Positions 1 to 8,500 of a DNA stretch of 14,989 nucleotides are shown one piece after another. A program made the position numbers and the translations under genes. Numbering within the stretch: position 1 is the first letter of the stretch; each line of letters opens with the position of its first letter. Under the pieces are notes generated by a model. It was not told the origin of the DNA and did no database searches. It was given only the letters and a program-made list of their open reading frames with translations. Source of the stretch: Phocaeicola_A sp964514145 (GTDB lineage: Bacteria > Bacteroidota > Bacteroidia > Bacteroidales > Bacteroidaceae); NCBI GenBank assembly GCA_964514145.1, contig CAZEPM010000049.1:1-14989 (forward strand), in the 5' to 3' direction.

Positions 1-30
1 ATGGCAGGTGTGCCCAATCATCAATTTTAC

Positions 31-38
31 TATTTTTG
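31..38 (+). promoter_or_regulatory. Bacteroides-type -7 promoter element of hisS
   Basis: The octamer TATTTTTG matches the Bacteroides -7 consensus TAnnTTTG at every defined base and ends 26 bp before the hisS ATG, so the leader would be about 20 nt. No convincing TTTG -33 box is present. The best candidate is TGTG at 9-12. The same octamer precedes two other transcription units in this window. Confidence 0.5.
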
Positions 39-64
39 TGCCTTAGATATAAAAAGACAATATT

Positions 65-1465
65 ATGGCAGCAAAACCATCTATACCTAAAGGTACACGC
101 GACTTTTCGCCTGTTGAAATGGCAAAGCGCAATTACATATTTTCAATCATTCGCGAAGTATTCCATCTTTTCGGCTATCAGCAGATTGAGACTCCCTCGA
201 TGGAAAATCTGTCGACGTTGATGGGTAAATATGGTGATGAAGGAGACAAATTGCTTTTCAAGATACAAAATTCGGGCGATTATTTTGCTGGACTGACCGA
301 TGAGGAATTACTCTCGCGCAATGCTGCCAAACTGGCCTCCAAGTTTTGTGAAAAAGGGTTGCGTTATGACCTGACCGTGCCATTTGCCCGCTACGTAGTG
401 ATGCATCGCGATGAGATTACTTTTCCGTTCAAACGCTATCAGATACAACCGGTATGGCGTGCCGATCGTCCGCAGAAAGGACGTTACCGTGAATTCTATC
501 AATGTGACGCTGATGTGGTGGGAAGCGATTCCTTGCTCAACGAAGTAGAACTGGTGCAAATGGTCGATGCCGTATTTACGCGTTTCGGAGTACGTGTCGG
601 TATTAAGGTAAACAATCGAAAGATTCTAACCGGTATAGCCGAAATAATAGGTGAGGCAGACAAGCTTGTCGATATAACGATAGCCATTGACAAACTCGAC
701 AAGATAGGCCTCGACAATGTGAATGCGGAGTTGGCATCCAAAGGTATTTCGCAGGCAGCGATAGACAAATTGCAGCCCATCATCTTATTGAGCGGTACGA
801 ACGATGAGAAGCTTGCCACTCTGCGCACTGTGCTGGCAACAAGTGAAACGGGCATAATCGGAATCGATGAATGTGAGTTTGTTTTGCGCAATGCCTGTAA
901 GCTTGGACTCCGTAATGAGTTGGAACTCGACTTGACGTTGGCACGAGGACTCAATTACTACACCGGATCCATTTTCGAAGTCAAAGCGCTCGACGTACAG
1001 ATTGGCAGTATCAGTGGGGGCGGACGCTATGACAATCTGACGGGGGTGTTTGGAATGAGCGGCGTGTCGGGTGTCGGCATCTCTTTCGGTGCAGACCGTA
1101 TTTTCGACGTACTGAATCAGTTAAACCTTTATCCGAAAGAGGCAGTCAAGGGCACTCAACTCTTGTTTGTTAACTTCGGCGAGGCTGAAGCGGCCTATTG
1201 TTTACCCATTCTGGCGCAGGTGCGTCAGGCAGGCATCTGTGCGGAGATTTTTCCGGATGCGGCTAAAATGAAGAAACAGATGAGCTATGCCAATGCAAAA
1301 AACATTCCTTATGTAGCCCTCGTTGGGGAAAGCGAGATGAACGAAGGCAAACTCACACTGAAAAACATGGTGACCGGCGAACAGACTTCGGTCACGGTTG
1401 CTACCCTGATCGACCTCGTCAGAACGCCTCAGGCAACCGCTTCGGACGACAGTCGGTTTTGTTGA
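65..1465 (+). CDS. hisS: Histidyl-tRNA synthetase
   Basis: Cytoplasmic class II aminoacyl-tRNA synthetase that charges tRNA-His with histidine using ATP. The 466-residue product carries the family landmarks: PKGTRDFSP near the N-terminus (9-16), RYDLTVPFARYV at 100-111, motif 2 with its conserved arginine and GRYREFYQCDADVVG at 139-153, the histidine-binding LARGLNYYTG at 292-301, GGGRYDNL at 318-325, and motif 3 GVGISFGADRI at 336-346. The anticodon-binding domain occupies roughly 365-455. Length is normal for Bacteroidetes. The ATG at 65 directly gives the conserved N-terminus, and an overlapping frame starting at 36 is spurious. The guanine deaminase gene follows after 44 bp with no terminator visible between them, so co-transcription is likely. 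Nothing is missing or broken. Confidence 0.97.
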   Translation: MAAKPSIPKGTRDFSPVEMAKRNYIFSIIREVFHLFGYQQIETPSMENLSTLMGKYGDEGDKLLFKIQNSGDYFAGLTDEELLSRNAAKLASKFCEKGLRYDLTVPFARYVVMHRDEITFPFKRYQIQPVWRADRPQKGRYREFYQCDADVVGSDSLLNEVELVQMVDAVFTRFGVRVGIKVNNRKILTGIAEIIGEADKLVDITIAIDKLDKIGLDNVNAELASKGISQAAIDKLQPIILLSGTNDEKLATLRTVLATSETGIIGIDECEFVLRNACKLGLRNELELDLTLARGLNYYTGSIFEVKALDVQIGSISGGGRYDNLTGVFGMSGVSGVGISFGADRIFDVLNQLNLYPKEAVKGTQLLFVNFGEAEAAYCLPILAQVRQAGICAEIFPDAAKMKKQMSYANAKNIPYVALVGESEMNEGKLTLKNMVTGEQTSVTVATLIDLVRTPQATASDDSRFC

Positions 1466-1509
1466 TTGTAATGTACAAGGTTTATTCGTGTTTGTGAAAT
1501 ATTAGCAAG

Positions 1510-1980
1510 ATGTCTGTGAAAGAACAGTTTATGCGCAGAGCTATTGAGCTTTCTGTAGAAAATGTCAAGAATGGCGGTGGCCCGTTTGGGGCTGTCATTG
1601 TTCGTGGTGACGAGATTATTGCCACGGGCGTTAATCGGGTGACCGATCAGTGCGACCCGACGGCTCATGCTGAAGTAAGTGCCATTCGGGCAGCTTGTCG
1701 GAAACTCCACACATTCAATCTGGAGGGATGCGAGATTTACACTTCGTGTGAACCGTGTCCGATGTGTTTGGGAGCGATTTACTGGGCACATCTAGACAAA
1801 ATGTATTACGCCAACACGAAACACGACGCTGCACGCATCGGTTTCGACGATTCGTTTATCTATGAAGAAATTGCCCTGACCCCTGACAAGCGCAGGCTTC
1901 ATTCGCAAGAACTTATGCGCGACGAAGCCTTGCAGGCTTTCCACGATTGGATGGAAAAGACTGACAAGATAGCCTATTAG
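1510..1980 (+). CDS. guaD: Guanine deaminase (cytidine deaminase-like fold)
   Basis: Likely converts guanine to xanthine and ammonia in purine salvage, in the cytoplasm. The 156-residue protein has the zinc deaminase signature: HAE at 53-55 (zinc ligand H53, proton-shuttle E55) and SCEPCPMC at 79-86 (zinc ligands C83 and C86). It lines up nearly end to end with remembered Bacillus subtilis GuaD, sharing NGGGPFGAVIV-like, DPTAHAEV, CLGAIYWA and GFDDSFIYEEI segments. It also ends in tyrosine at 156. In the Bacillus enzyme the C-terminal tail, with Tyr156, swaps over the partner's active site, so the terminal tyrosine favours guanine deaminase over tRNA adenosine deaminase (TadA). Other members of the CMP/dCMP deaminase family remain possible. 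It sits 44 bp after hisS in a probable operon. Confidence 0.88.
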   Translation: MSVKEQFMRRAIELSVENVKNGGGPFGAVIVRGDEIIATGVNRVTDQCDPTAHAEVSAIRAACRKLHTFNLEGCEIYTSCEPCPMCLGAIYWAHLDKMYYANTKHDAARIGFDDSFIYEEIALTPDKRRLHSQELMRDEALQAFHDWMEKTDKIAY

Positions 1981-1996
1981 TGATAGATGAAACTAT

Positions 1997-2059
1997 GCCT
2001 GTCACCATATCGTCAATCACGGCTACCGTTTCTGCGATATAACAGCCTTTCCCCAAAGA
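1997..2059 (-). pseudogene. Possible remnant of a hexapeptide-repeat (gamma-carbonic-anhydrase-like) gene
   Basis: A minus-strand frame across this stretch reads SLGKGCYIAETVAVIDDMVT and then G. From memory this resembles the start of the left-handed beta-helix in gamma-carbonic-anhydrase/YrdA-type proteins, roughly GKNCYIAETAVVIGDVEIG, at about 11 of 16 positions. The likeness stops abruptly on both sides, and the frame (1913-2131) runs into guaD, so if real this is only a scrap of a decayed gene. The match is short and was judged by eye, so chance is a serious alternative. Confidence 0.22.
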
Positions 2060-2114
2060 GTTTTCATACTTTTTATTATTGTCTTTATCATCGCTGTATA
2101 TGACGGATTGAGTG

Positions 2115-2140
2115 GCCTTCGTCAGCCGCATGACGAAGCC
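2115..2140 (+). terminator. Hairpin downstream of guaD, terminator-like without a U-tract
   Basis: CTTCGTCA (2117-2124) pairs perfectly with TGACGAAG (2131-2138) around the loop GCCGCA, and the stem can extend past one mismatch. A smaller perfect hairpin follows (CCGAA 2169-2173, TTCGG 2177-2181). Neither is followed by a run of T, so intrinsic termination is uncertain. They are the only candidates for ending the hisS-guaD transcript before groES. Confidence 0.35.
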
Positions 2141-2201
2141 TGCCTACCGTCGTGTCGAGGCTTGCTTACCGAATGCTTCGGGGCGAAATCAGGTGGATAG
2201 C

Positions 2202-2241
2202 TGACTGACAAAATGTCGTACTGTCAGTTGTTGACTGTCAA
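2202..2241 (+). promoter_or_regulatory. Cluster of TGACA/TGTCA half-sites, candidate activator sites for groESL
   Basis: A palindrome TGACA-AAA-TGTC lies at 2206-2217, with one final mismatch to a full 5-3-5. TGTCA stands alone at 2222-2226, and a perfect TTGAC-T-GTCAA lies at 2231-2241. A further TGAC is at 2202-2205. The cluster ends about 20 bp before a sigma-54-type -24/-12 element, a layout expected for a bacterial enhancer-binding protein, although somewhat closer than usual. A repressor operator is an alternative. Confidence 0.45.
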
Positions 2242-2261
2242 TATTTGATGAAGGAAAGACT

Positions 2262-2278
2262 TTGGCACGGTTTTCGCA
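2262..2278 (+). promoter_or_regulatory. Sigma-54-type (-24/-12) promoter of groESL
   Basis: The 17-mer TTGGCACGGTTTTCGCA fits the RpoN consensus YTGGCACGrnnnTTGCW with one mismatch (T to C in the -12 box). The invariant GG (2264-2265) and GC (2276-2277) have the exact 12-bp register. This predicts a start near 2289 and a leader of about 66 nt before groES. A weak -7-like AATATTTG at 2240-2247 might serve a housekeeping promoter as well. Confidence 0.55.
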
Positions 2279-2354
2279 GAAAGTAGGCGTGATGCTTGTC
2301 GATGAGGCGAGTGCACAATACGATTAAATAATAACAATTAAAAATATAGTGATT

Positions 2355-2627
2355 ATGAACGTAAAACCGTTAGCAGACAGAGTGCTGATTCTTCCTGCTC
2401 CTGCAGAAGAAAAAACCATTGGTGGGATTATTATTCCAGATACCGCTAAAGAAAAACCATTACAGGGTAAAGTGATTGCCGTAGGCAATGGTACGAAAGA
2501 CGAAGAAATGGTCGTAAAAGTAGGCGACGATGTGTTGTATGGTAAGTATTCCGGCACGGAAATCGAATTGGAAGGCACCAAATACCTTATCATGCGCCAA
2601 AGCGACGTACTTGCTATTTTGGGTTAA
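2355..2627 (+). CDS. groES: Co-chaperonin GroES (Hsp10)
   Basis: Heptameric lid of the GroEL folding chamber, cytoplasmic. The 90-residue protein starts MNVKPLADRVLILP, with the mobile loop that contacts GroEL around GGIIIPDTAKEKPLQGKV (24-41) and the typical GDDVLYGKYSGTEIELEG and RQSDVLAILG ending. The frame is open upstream to a GTG at 2349, but the ATG at 2355 gives the conserved N-terminus. The ribosome-binding region is A/T-rich with no strong Shine-Dalgarno, normal for Bacteroidetes. It is followed after 60 bp by groEL, and that spacer holds a small hairpin (CGGT 2629-2632, ACCG 2637-2640). Control by the sigma-54-type promoter at 2262-2278 is inferred. Confidence 0.97.
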   Translation: MNVKPLADRVLILPAPAEEKTIGGIIIPDTAKEKPLQGKVIAVGNGTKDEEMVVKVGDDVLYGKYSGTEIELEGTKYLIMRQSDVLAILG

Positions 2628-2687
2628 TCGGTTGAAACCGGATGAAAAAGAATAACATAATAAATTAAACGCTAAAAATTGTACATT

Positions 2688-4322
2688 ATGGCAAAAGATA
2701 TCTTATTTAATATAGATGCTCGCGACCAGCTTAAGAAAGGTGTAGACGAATTGTCTAATGCAGTAAAAGTAACATTGGGTCCGAAGGGACGTAACGTGAT
2801 TATTGAAAAGAAATTCGGTGCTCCACAAATCACAAAAGACGGTGTGACCGTAGCTAAAGAAGTTGAGCTAAGCGATCCGTTCCAGAACACGGGTGCGCAA
2901 CTCGTGAAATCGGTTGCTTCGAAGACTGGCGACGATGCCGGCGACGGTACGACAACGGCTACCGTATTGGCACAGGCAATCGTTGGTGTAGGTTTGAAAA
3001 ATGTAACGGCGGGAGCTAACCCGATGGATTTGAAACGAGGCATCGATAAGGCTGTGGCTAAGGTGGTTGAATCGATCAAGGCTCAGTCGGAAGTGGTAGG
3101 CGACAATTACGAAAAAATTGAGCAGGTAGCTACCGTTTCGGCTAACAACGATCCGGTAATCGGAAAACTGATTGCCGACGCTATGCGTAAAGTGTCGAAA
3201 GACGGTGTAATTACGATTGAAGAGGCTAAAGGAACGGACACAACCATCGGTGTTGTTGAAGGTATGCAATTCGATCGCGGCTATTTGTCGGCATATTTCG
3301 TGACTGATACCGAAAAGATGGAATGCGTGATGGAACGTCCTTACATCTTGATTTATGATAAGAAAATCTCTAACTTGAAAGATTTCTTGCCAATTTTGGA
3401 ACCTGCTGTACAGAGCGGACGTCCGTTGTTGGTGATTGCAGAAGATGTTGACAGTGAAGCCTTGACTACGTTGGTTGTCAACCGTCTGCGTTCTAACCTG
3501 AAGATTTGTGCCGTAAAAGCTCCGGGCTTTGGCGACCGTCGTAAAGAGATGTTGGAAGATATTGCCGTGTTGACGGGTGGTGTAGTGATTAGTGAAGAAA
3601 AAGGTTTGAAACTGGAACAGGCTACACTCGAAATGTTGGGTACGGCTGAAAAGGTAACCATCACGAAAGACAATACCACGATTGTTAACGGTGCCGGTGC
3701 TAAGGGAAATATTCAAGACCGCATTAACCAAATCAAAGCTCAGATTAAGACAACGACATCTGACTATGACAAGGAAAAACTGCAAGAGCGTCTGGCTAAA
3801 CTCTCAGGCGGTGTAGCTGTGCTTTACGTGGGCGCTGCTTCTGAGGTTGAGATGAAAGAAAAGAAAGACCGTGTAGACGATGCTCTGTGTGCAACCCGTG
3901 CAGCCATCGAAGAAGGTACTGTTCCGGGTGGTGGCGTGGCATACATTCGTGCTATCGATGCTCTGGAAGATCTGAAAGGTGACAATGCCGATGAGACTAC
4001 GGGTATTGAGATTATCAAGCGTGCTATCGAAGAGCCGTTGCGTCAGATTGTAGAAAATGCAGGCAAAGAAGGTGCGGTAGTTGTTCAGAAAGTGCGTGAG
4101 GGTAAAAATGATTTCGGTTACAACGCACGTACGGATGTTTACGAAAATCTGCACGCTGCCGGTGTGGTTGACCCTGCAAAGGTAGCTCGTGTGGCTTTGG
4201 AAAATGCTGCTTCGATTGCCGGCATGTTCTTGACAACGGAATGTGTGATTGTTGAAAAGAAAGAAGAAAAACCTGAAATGCCAATGAACCAAGGCATGGG
4301 TGGTATGGGCGGCATGATGTAA
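2688..4322 (+). CDS. groEL: Chaperonin GroEL (Hsp60)
   Basis: Tetradecameric ATP-dependent folding chamber that works with GroES. The 544-residue protein has VTLGPKGRNVIIEKKFG (28-44), the nucleotide-binding GDGTTT (85-90), the DDALCATRAAIEEGTVPGGG segment near 396-415 that includes the catalytic aspartate region, and the Gly-Met-rich tail ending GGMGGMM. The start MAKDILFN at 2688 is the conserved one, and an ATG three codons upstream (2679) is less likely. Length and domains are normal. It is the second gene of the groES-groEL operon and is closed by a strong terminator 35 bp downstream. Confidence 0.98.
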   Translation: MAKDILFNIDARDQLKKGVDELSNAVKVTLGPKGRNVIIEKKFGAPQITKDGVTVAKEVELSDPFQNTGAQLVKSVASKTGDDAGDGTTTATVLAQAIVGVGLKNVTAGANPMDLKRGIDKAVAKVVESIKAQSEVVGDNYEKIEQVATVSANNDPVIGKLIADAMRKVSKDGVITIEEAKGTDTTIGVVEGMQFDRGYLSAYFVTDTEKMECVMERPYILIYDKKISNLKDFLPILEPAVQSGRPLLVIAEDVDSEALTTLVVNRLRSNLKICAVKAPGFGDRRKEMLEDIAVLTGGVVISEEKGLKLEQATLEMLGTAEKVTITKDNTTIVNGAGAKGNIQDRINQIKAQIKTTTSDYDKEKLQERLAKLSGGVAVLYVGAASEVEMKEKKDRVDDALCATRAAIEEGTVPGGGVAYIRAIDALEDLKGDNADETTGIEIIKRAIEEPLRQIVENAGKEGAVVVQKVREGKNDFGYNARTDVYENLHAAGVVDPAKVARVALENAASIAGMFLTTECVIVEKKEEKPEMPMNQGMGGMGGMM

Positions 4323-4356
4323 AAAAGTAGCAAAAGCTGTTCATGAATATAAATCA

Positions 4357-4398
4357 GCCGAGGCAATTTTCTCTTGAGAGAGTTGCCTCGGCTTTTTT
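4357..4398 (+). terminator. Rho-independent terminator of groESL
   Basis: GCCGAGGCAA (4357-4366) pairs perfectly with TTGCCTCGGC (4383-4392), followed by six T (4393-4398). The 16-nt loop holds its own small CTC/GAG pairing. It lies between the convergent groEL and outer-membrane channel genes. On the minus strand the hairpin is followed by only a modestly T-rich stretch, so it may also stop the efflux operon, but less surely. Confidence 0.93.
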
Positions 4399-4417
4399 GT
4401 GGCATTCAGTTACGGTA

Positions 4418-5596
4418 TTACAAATCGTTCTTATAAATTTGCGCTAAGACTTTCTGATAACGGTTTTCCAGCTCGAGCAGTTGTGACTGATTCTGGTAGA
4501 CTGTTTCAGCTTCGCGATAGTAGTCGATTACGGATATTTGGCCTACTTTGACGGCTTTGTCTAGAGCCGCCATAGTCTGTTCCATTAGCTGTTTGTCATA
4601 AACTTGGATGGATTGCTTCAGTTGGCAGGCTTCATTGTAAAGCGATTGCAGGTCGGCTTCTAACTGCAGACTGATTTGCTCTTGGTTAAGCTCAGTGCTC
4701 AACTGGCGCGCGCGGGCTATTTTGACTTTATTCCGATTGTTGAAAATCGGAATAGACAGTCCTACGATGAATCCATTTGTCATTTCGTTACTTCCCCCTT
4801 CGCGGGCATAGCCTACTTCTAACTTAGGCAGCCAGTTGTGTTTGTTGACTGTGACTTGTTTGCGTGCGGCCTCTGTCAAGGTTTGTGCGGAGCGTAATTG
4901 GTAATCTTTTCCGTAGATTTCATCACGTAGTGTCTCGTAGCTTCCGAGTTCGGGTACAGCTGGATAGACAGTTTCGGTGAACTCTATGGGCAGATTCCCG
5001 TTCATGGCTAGCAGATCTTGCAGGGCTTTACGGTGAGCTGCATTATTGTCTGCAATGGCCGTACGGAAGCTCATAAGTTCCATTTTTACCTTATTAAGCT
5101 CTAAGATATTGGCTCCTCCTTTGTCGAAACGATCTTCGTAGAGTGTAACGAGCTCTTCTGCATTTTTGATTTGTTGGTCTAGCAAGGCTTGTTGTTGGTT
5201 TAGCCATATTAAGTCCAAACATAGCTCTTTGGCTTTTAGCAAGATGTCGCGTCTGGTCACGGCGTGTTGGAGGTCGAGAGCTTGTCCTTGCAGTTTTTCG
5301 AAAGAACGCCGGAGGGCATAGAGTGTGGGGAAGTCAATACTTTGTGTGACTTCGAACTCTATTTCCGGACTAACACCGTCTTGTTCGCCAAACTTACGTG
5401 TGTAAGATAGTTGTGGGTCTTCTAAATTGTTCTCTGTTTTGAGCTCAAGTTTGTCAGCTGCTGTGTTTTGTTCGGCAGCTTTTAGTGTCTTGTTGTTTTG
5501 CTCTATGTTCTTAAGTACCTGTTCAATGCTGGTAGATTGTGCTTGCAAAAACAGGAATCCGCCGCAAAAGGCAGCGGTCAATAATAGCTTTTTCAT
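4418..5596 (-). CDS. TolC/CusC-type outer-membrane efflux channel protein
   Basis: Probable outer-membrane channel of the tripartite metal efflux pump encoded just upstream. The 392-residue protein begins with a signal peptide (MKKLLLTAAFCGGFLFLQA, likely cut near residue 19-20). A long helical mature part follows, with two repeats of the outer-membrane efflux protein (OEP) fold rich in heptad-like Leu/Gln/Glu helices. The segment ending GLSIPIFNNRNKVKIARAR (about 279-297) is the hallmark hairpin of TolC-family repeat two. At 392 residues it is on the short side for the family, as is common in Bacteroidetes CusC/CzcC-like proteins. Its ATG overlaps the pump gene stop by four bases (ATGA, 5593-5596), indicating translational coupling. 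It is the last gene of the operon. Confidence 0.9.
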   Translation of the reverse strand: MKKLLLTAAFCGGFLFLQAQSTSIEQVLKNIEQNNKTLKAAEQNTAADKLELKTENNLEDPQLSYTRKFGEQDGVSPEIEFEVTQSIDFPTLYALRRSFEKLQGQALDLQHAVTRRDILLKAKELCLDLIWLNQQQALLDQQIKNAEELVTLYEDRFDKGGANILELNKVKMELMSFRTAIADNNAAHRKALQDLLAMNGNLPIEFTETVYPAVPELGSYETLRDEIYGKDYQLRSAQTLTEAARKQVTVNKHNWLPKLEVGYAREGGSNEMTNGFIVGLSIPIFNNRNKVKIARARQLSTELNQEQISLQLEADLQSLYNEACQLKQSIQVYDKQLMEQTMAALDKAVKVGQISVIDYYREAETVYQNQSQLLELENRYQKVLAQIYKNDL

Positions 5597-8500
5597 GCGT
5601 TGTCTGCTTTTTTACGGTTCATCAATAAATAAACAATCGGTATTATAAATCCGTTTAAGAAGGTAGAGGTCAGTAATCCGCCTAGAATGACTTTAGCCAT
5701 AGGACTTTGTATCTCATTTCCGGGCAGATCTCCGTTGACAGCCAAAGGAATCATGGCCAGTGCGGAACACAAGGCTGTCATCAGAATCGGATTTAAGCGA
5801 TCAAGCGAGCCGTGTAGGATACTGTCGTGTAGTGACTGACCTTCGTCTTGCCAATGGTGATAGTTGGATATGAGCAACATACCATTTCGAGTGGCAATAC
5901 CAAAGAGAGAAATTAGTCCGATGATTGCCGGAATACTGATTTCACCAGTAGTGAAGACAAGTGCAAACACACCGCCAATCAGAGCCAAAGGCAGGTTGAT
6001 CAGAATGATAGCACTATGTACGGCGCTCTTGAACTGGGTGTAGAGAATAAGGAAGATGACAACGATAGACATGAGCGACGTAAGCAATAGGATGCGAGAT
6101 GCCGCTTGTTCGCTTTCAAACTGTCCGCCGTATTCTATGTGATAGTTTTCCGGAAGTTTGATTTCATTGTCAATCCGTTCTTGAATGTCGTTGACCACGC
6201 TGCGTACATCGCGTCCGGCAGTGTTAGCTGAAATAACAATTTTGCGTTTTACATTTTCACGGCTGATGGAACTTGGGCCTACGGTCGAACGGATCTCTGC
6301 TACGTATGAGAGCGGTACTTTCTGTCCGTCCGGGGTATCGATCATCAGGTTGCGTATATTCTCCATATCATCACGTGCATCGTCTTTTGTACGTACAACC
6401 AAATTGAATGTGCGATCTTCTTCATATACTTGAGAAACGGTTTCACCGCTCATGTTGACCGTAATAAACTCTTTGAATTCCGGTAGGGTAATGCCATATT
6501 TAGCTAGCATCTCCCGTTTAGGCTTGATATTGAGTTCGGGGCGTTCGATTTGTTGTTCCACGTTTAAGTCTGCAATACCTTCCACATCGCTGATGGCGGC
6601 CTTAATCTCATTACCTAACATAAACATGTGGTTCAGATCCGTGCCGAATAGTTTGATGGCAATACTGGCTTGCGTTCCACTTAGCATTGCGTCGATGCGA
6701 TGGCTGATAGGTTGTCCGATTTCAATATTAGCTCCGGTGATAGTTGATAGCTTGTTGCGTACCTCTTGGAGAACTTCCTCGCGCGAACGGTCTTTCAGTT
6801 CGAAAGGAGCTTCTATTTCAGACACGTTGACACCCAACGCATGCTCGTCTAATTCGGCACGACCGGTCTTGCGGGCTACTGTCTGTATCTCAGGAACTGT
6901 CAGCAGGAGCTCTTCTGCCTGTCGTCCTATCTTGTCACTTTCTTCCAGCGAGATGCCTGGCAGAGAGCTTACGTTGATAGTAAACGAACCTTCGTTGAAG
7001 GATGGTAGGAAACTGTGGCCGAGAGTGAAAAAGAATCCCAAAGCGACAAAAAATAAAATAATCGTTGTGACCAACACAGGCTTAGCGTGGTGTAAAACCC
7101 ATTCCAGCGCAATACGATAGTATTTGCGGAGCCAAACGGATACGAAACTTTCTTTAGGCAATCCGTCACCTTTCTCGCGTCCTAACAGATAACTGCATAA
7201 TACGGGAGTGAGGGTTAAAGCAACAACCGTTGAGGCGATCAATGCCACAATGAAGGCAACGCCCAGCGGCACGAGCATACGTCCTTCCATACCGGAAAGG
7301 AAGAACAGCGGAACAAAGCTCACTATGATGATAATCGTAGAGTTCAGTATCGGCATACGTACCTCTTTGGAGGCATAAAACACAACATCCATGACCGATT
7401 GACGCTCTGACGCAGGCTTCATTTTGTTCTCACGCAGCCGTTTCCAGACATTTTCCACGTCCACGATAGCATCGTCAACCAACGAACCGATGGCAATGGC
7501 CATACCACCCAGTGACATGGTGTTGATGGTCATGTCCATCAGATGAAGCACCAATACGGATATAACCAGTGATAGCGGCAACGTGATCAGTGAGATGAAA
7601 GTGGTGCGGACGTTGGCTAAGAAAAGGAACAACACAATGACAACAAAGATAGCACCCTCGTATAGAGCTTGACGCACATTGCCTATGGAACTCTCAATGA
7701 AACGCGACTGGCGGAAAATATCGGTAGAAACCTTGACATCGGGCGGCAGATTCTTCTGCAGTTCGGCCAGCGATGCATCGATTTTCTCAGTCAGTTCGAT
7801 GGTACCCGTTTGTGGTTGTTTTGTTACAGTGAGTAATACGGCCGGTTTGCCCTCAACCGACGCACATCCGAGTTTGGGTTGTTGAGACCCGATTTTCACG
7901 TCGGCAATGTCGCCCAAAGTCACAGGCATGTCACCGATACGCTTCACAACAGCACGCGACAGTTCGTAGACATCGTTGGTCGACAGTGCGCCGCGCACGA
8001 TGTATTCATTGCCATATTCGTAGATAACGCCGCCGTTAGCATTCTGGTTCATGTCACGCGTCACGTTCATCACATCGGCCAGCGCCACCCCGTAGTGTTT
8101 CATCCTTCCTGGATCTAGCTGAATTTGATATTCCTTGATATCTCCTCCTAAAACGGCAACTTGGGCTACACCGCCGGTCGACAACAGACGCGGGCGAATT
8201 GTCCAGTCGGCAATGGTACGTAAGTCGAGCATGGAAGTGCTGTCCGCCGTGAGTCCGATAATCAGCAGCTCGCCGAGGATAGACGATTGTGGCCCGATTG
8301 TCGGATTGCCCACATTGTCAGGCAATTCTTCGCTTACGATGGCCAATTTTTCCGACACAATCTGTCGGGCCAGATAAATATCCGTTCCCCAATCGAATTC
8401 TACCCATACAACCGAAAATCCGTTTGTTGAGGATGAACGCACACGGCGCACGTTGGTTGCACCGTTGACAGCCGTTTCTACGGGGAAAGTGACGAGTTGT

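Noticed and set aside
1913..2131. 72-codon minus-strand frame as an intact small gene
   Set aside because: It overlaps the guaD 3' end and has no promoter or conserved ends. Only a short inner stretch resembles a known fold, so at most it is a remnant.
2115..2181. Structured RNA or riboswitch between guaD and groES
   Set aside because: The hairpins lie upstream of the predicted groES transcript start and match no riboswitch pattern I know.
2868..3785. 305-codon open frame antisense to groEL, with others at 3353-3679 and 3804-4292
   Set aside because: Shadow frames of a highly conserved, codon-biased gene. The translations show no recognisable domain, and the plus-strand GroEL is certain.
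6452..7120. 222-codon open frame antisense to the RND pump, and 11-kb region frames antisense to the peptidase (10990-11862)
   Set aside because: They lie wholly within certain genes, with low-complexity Ser/Arg-type composition and no plausible start signals or family likeness.
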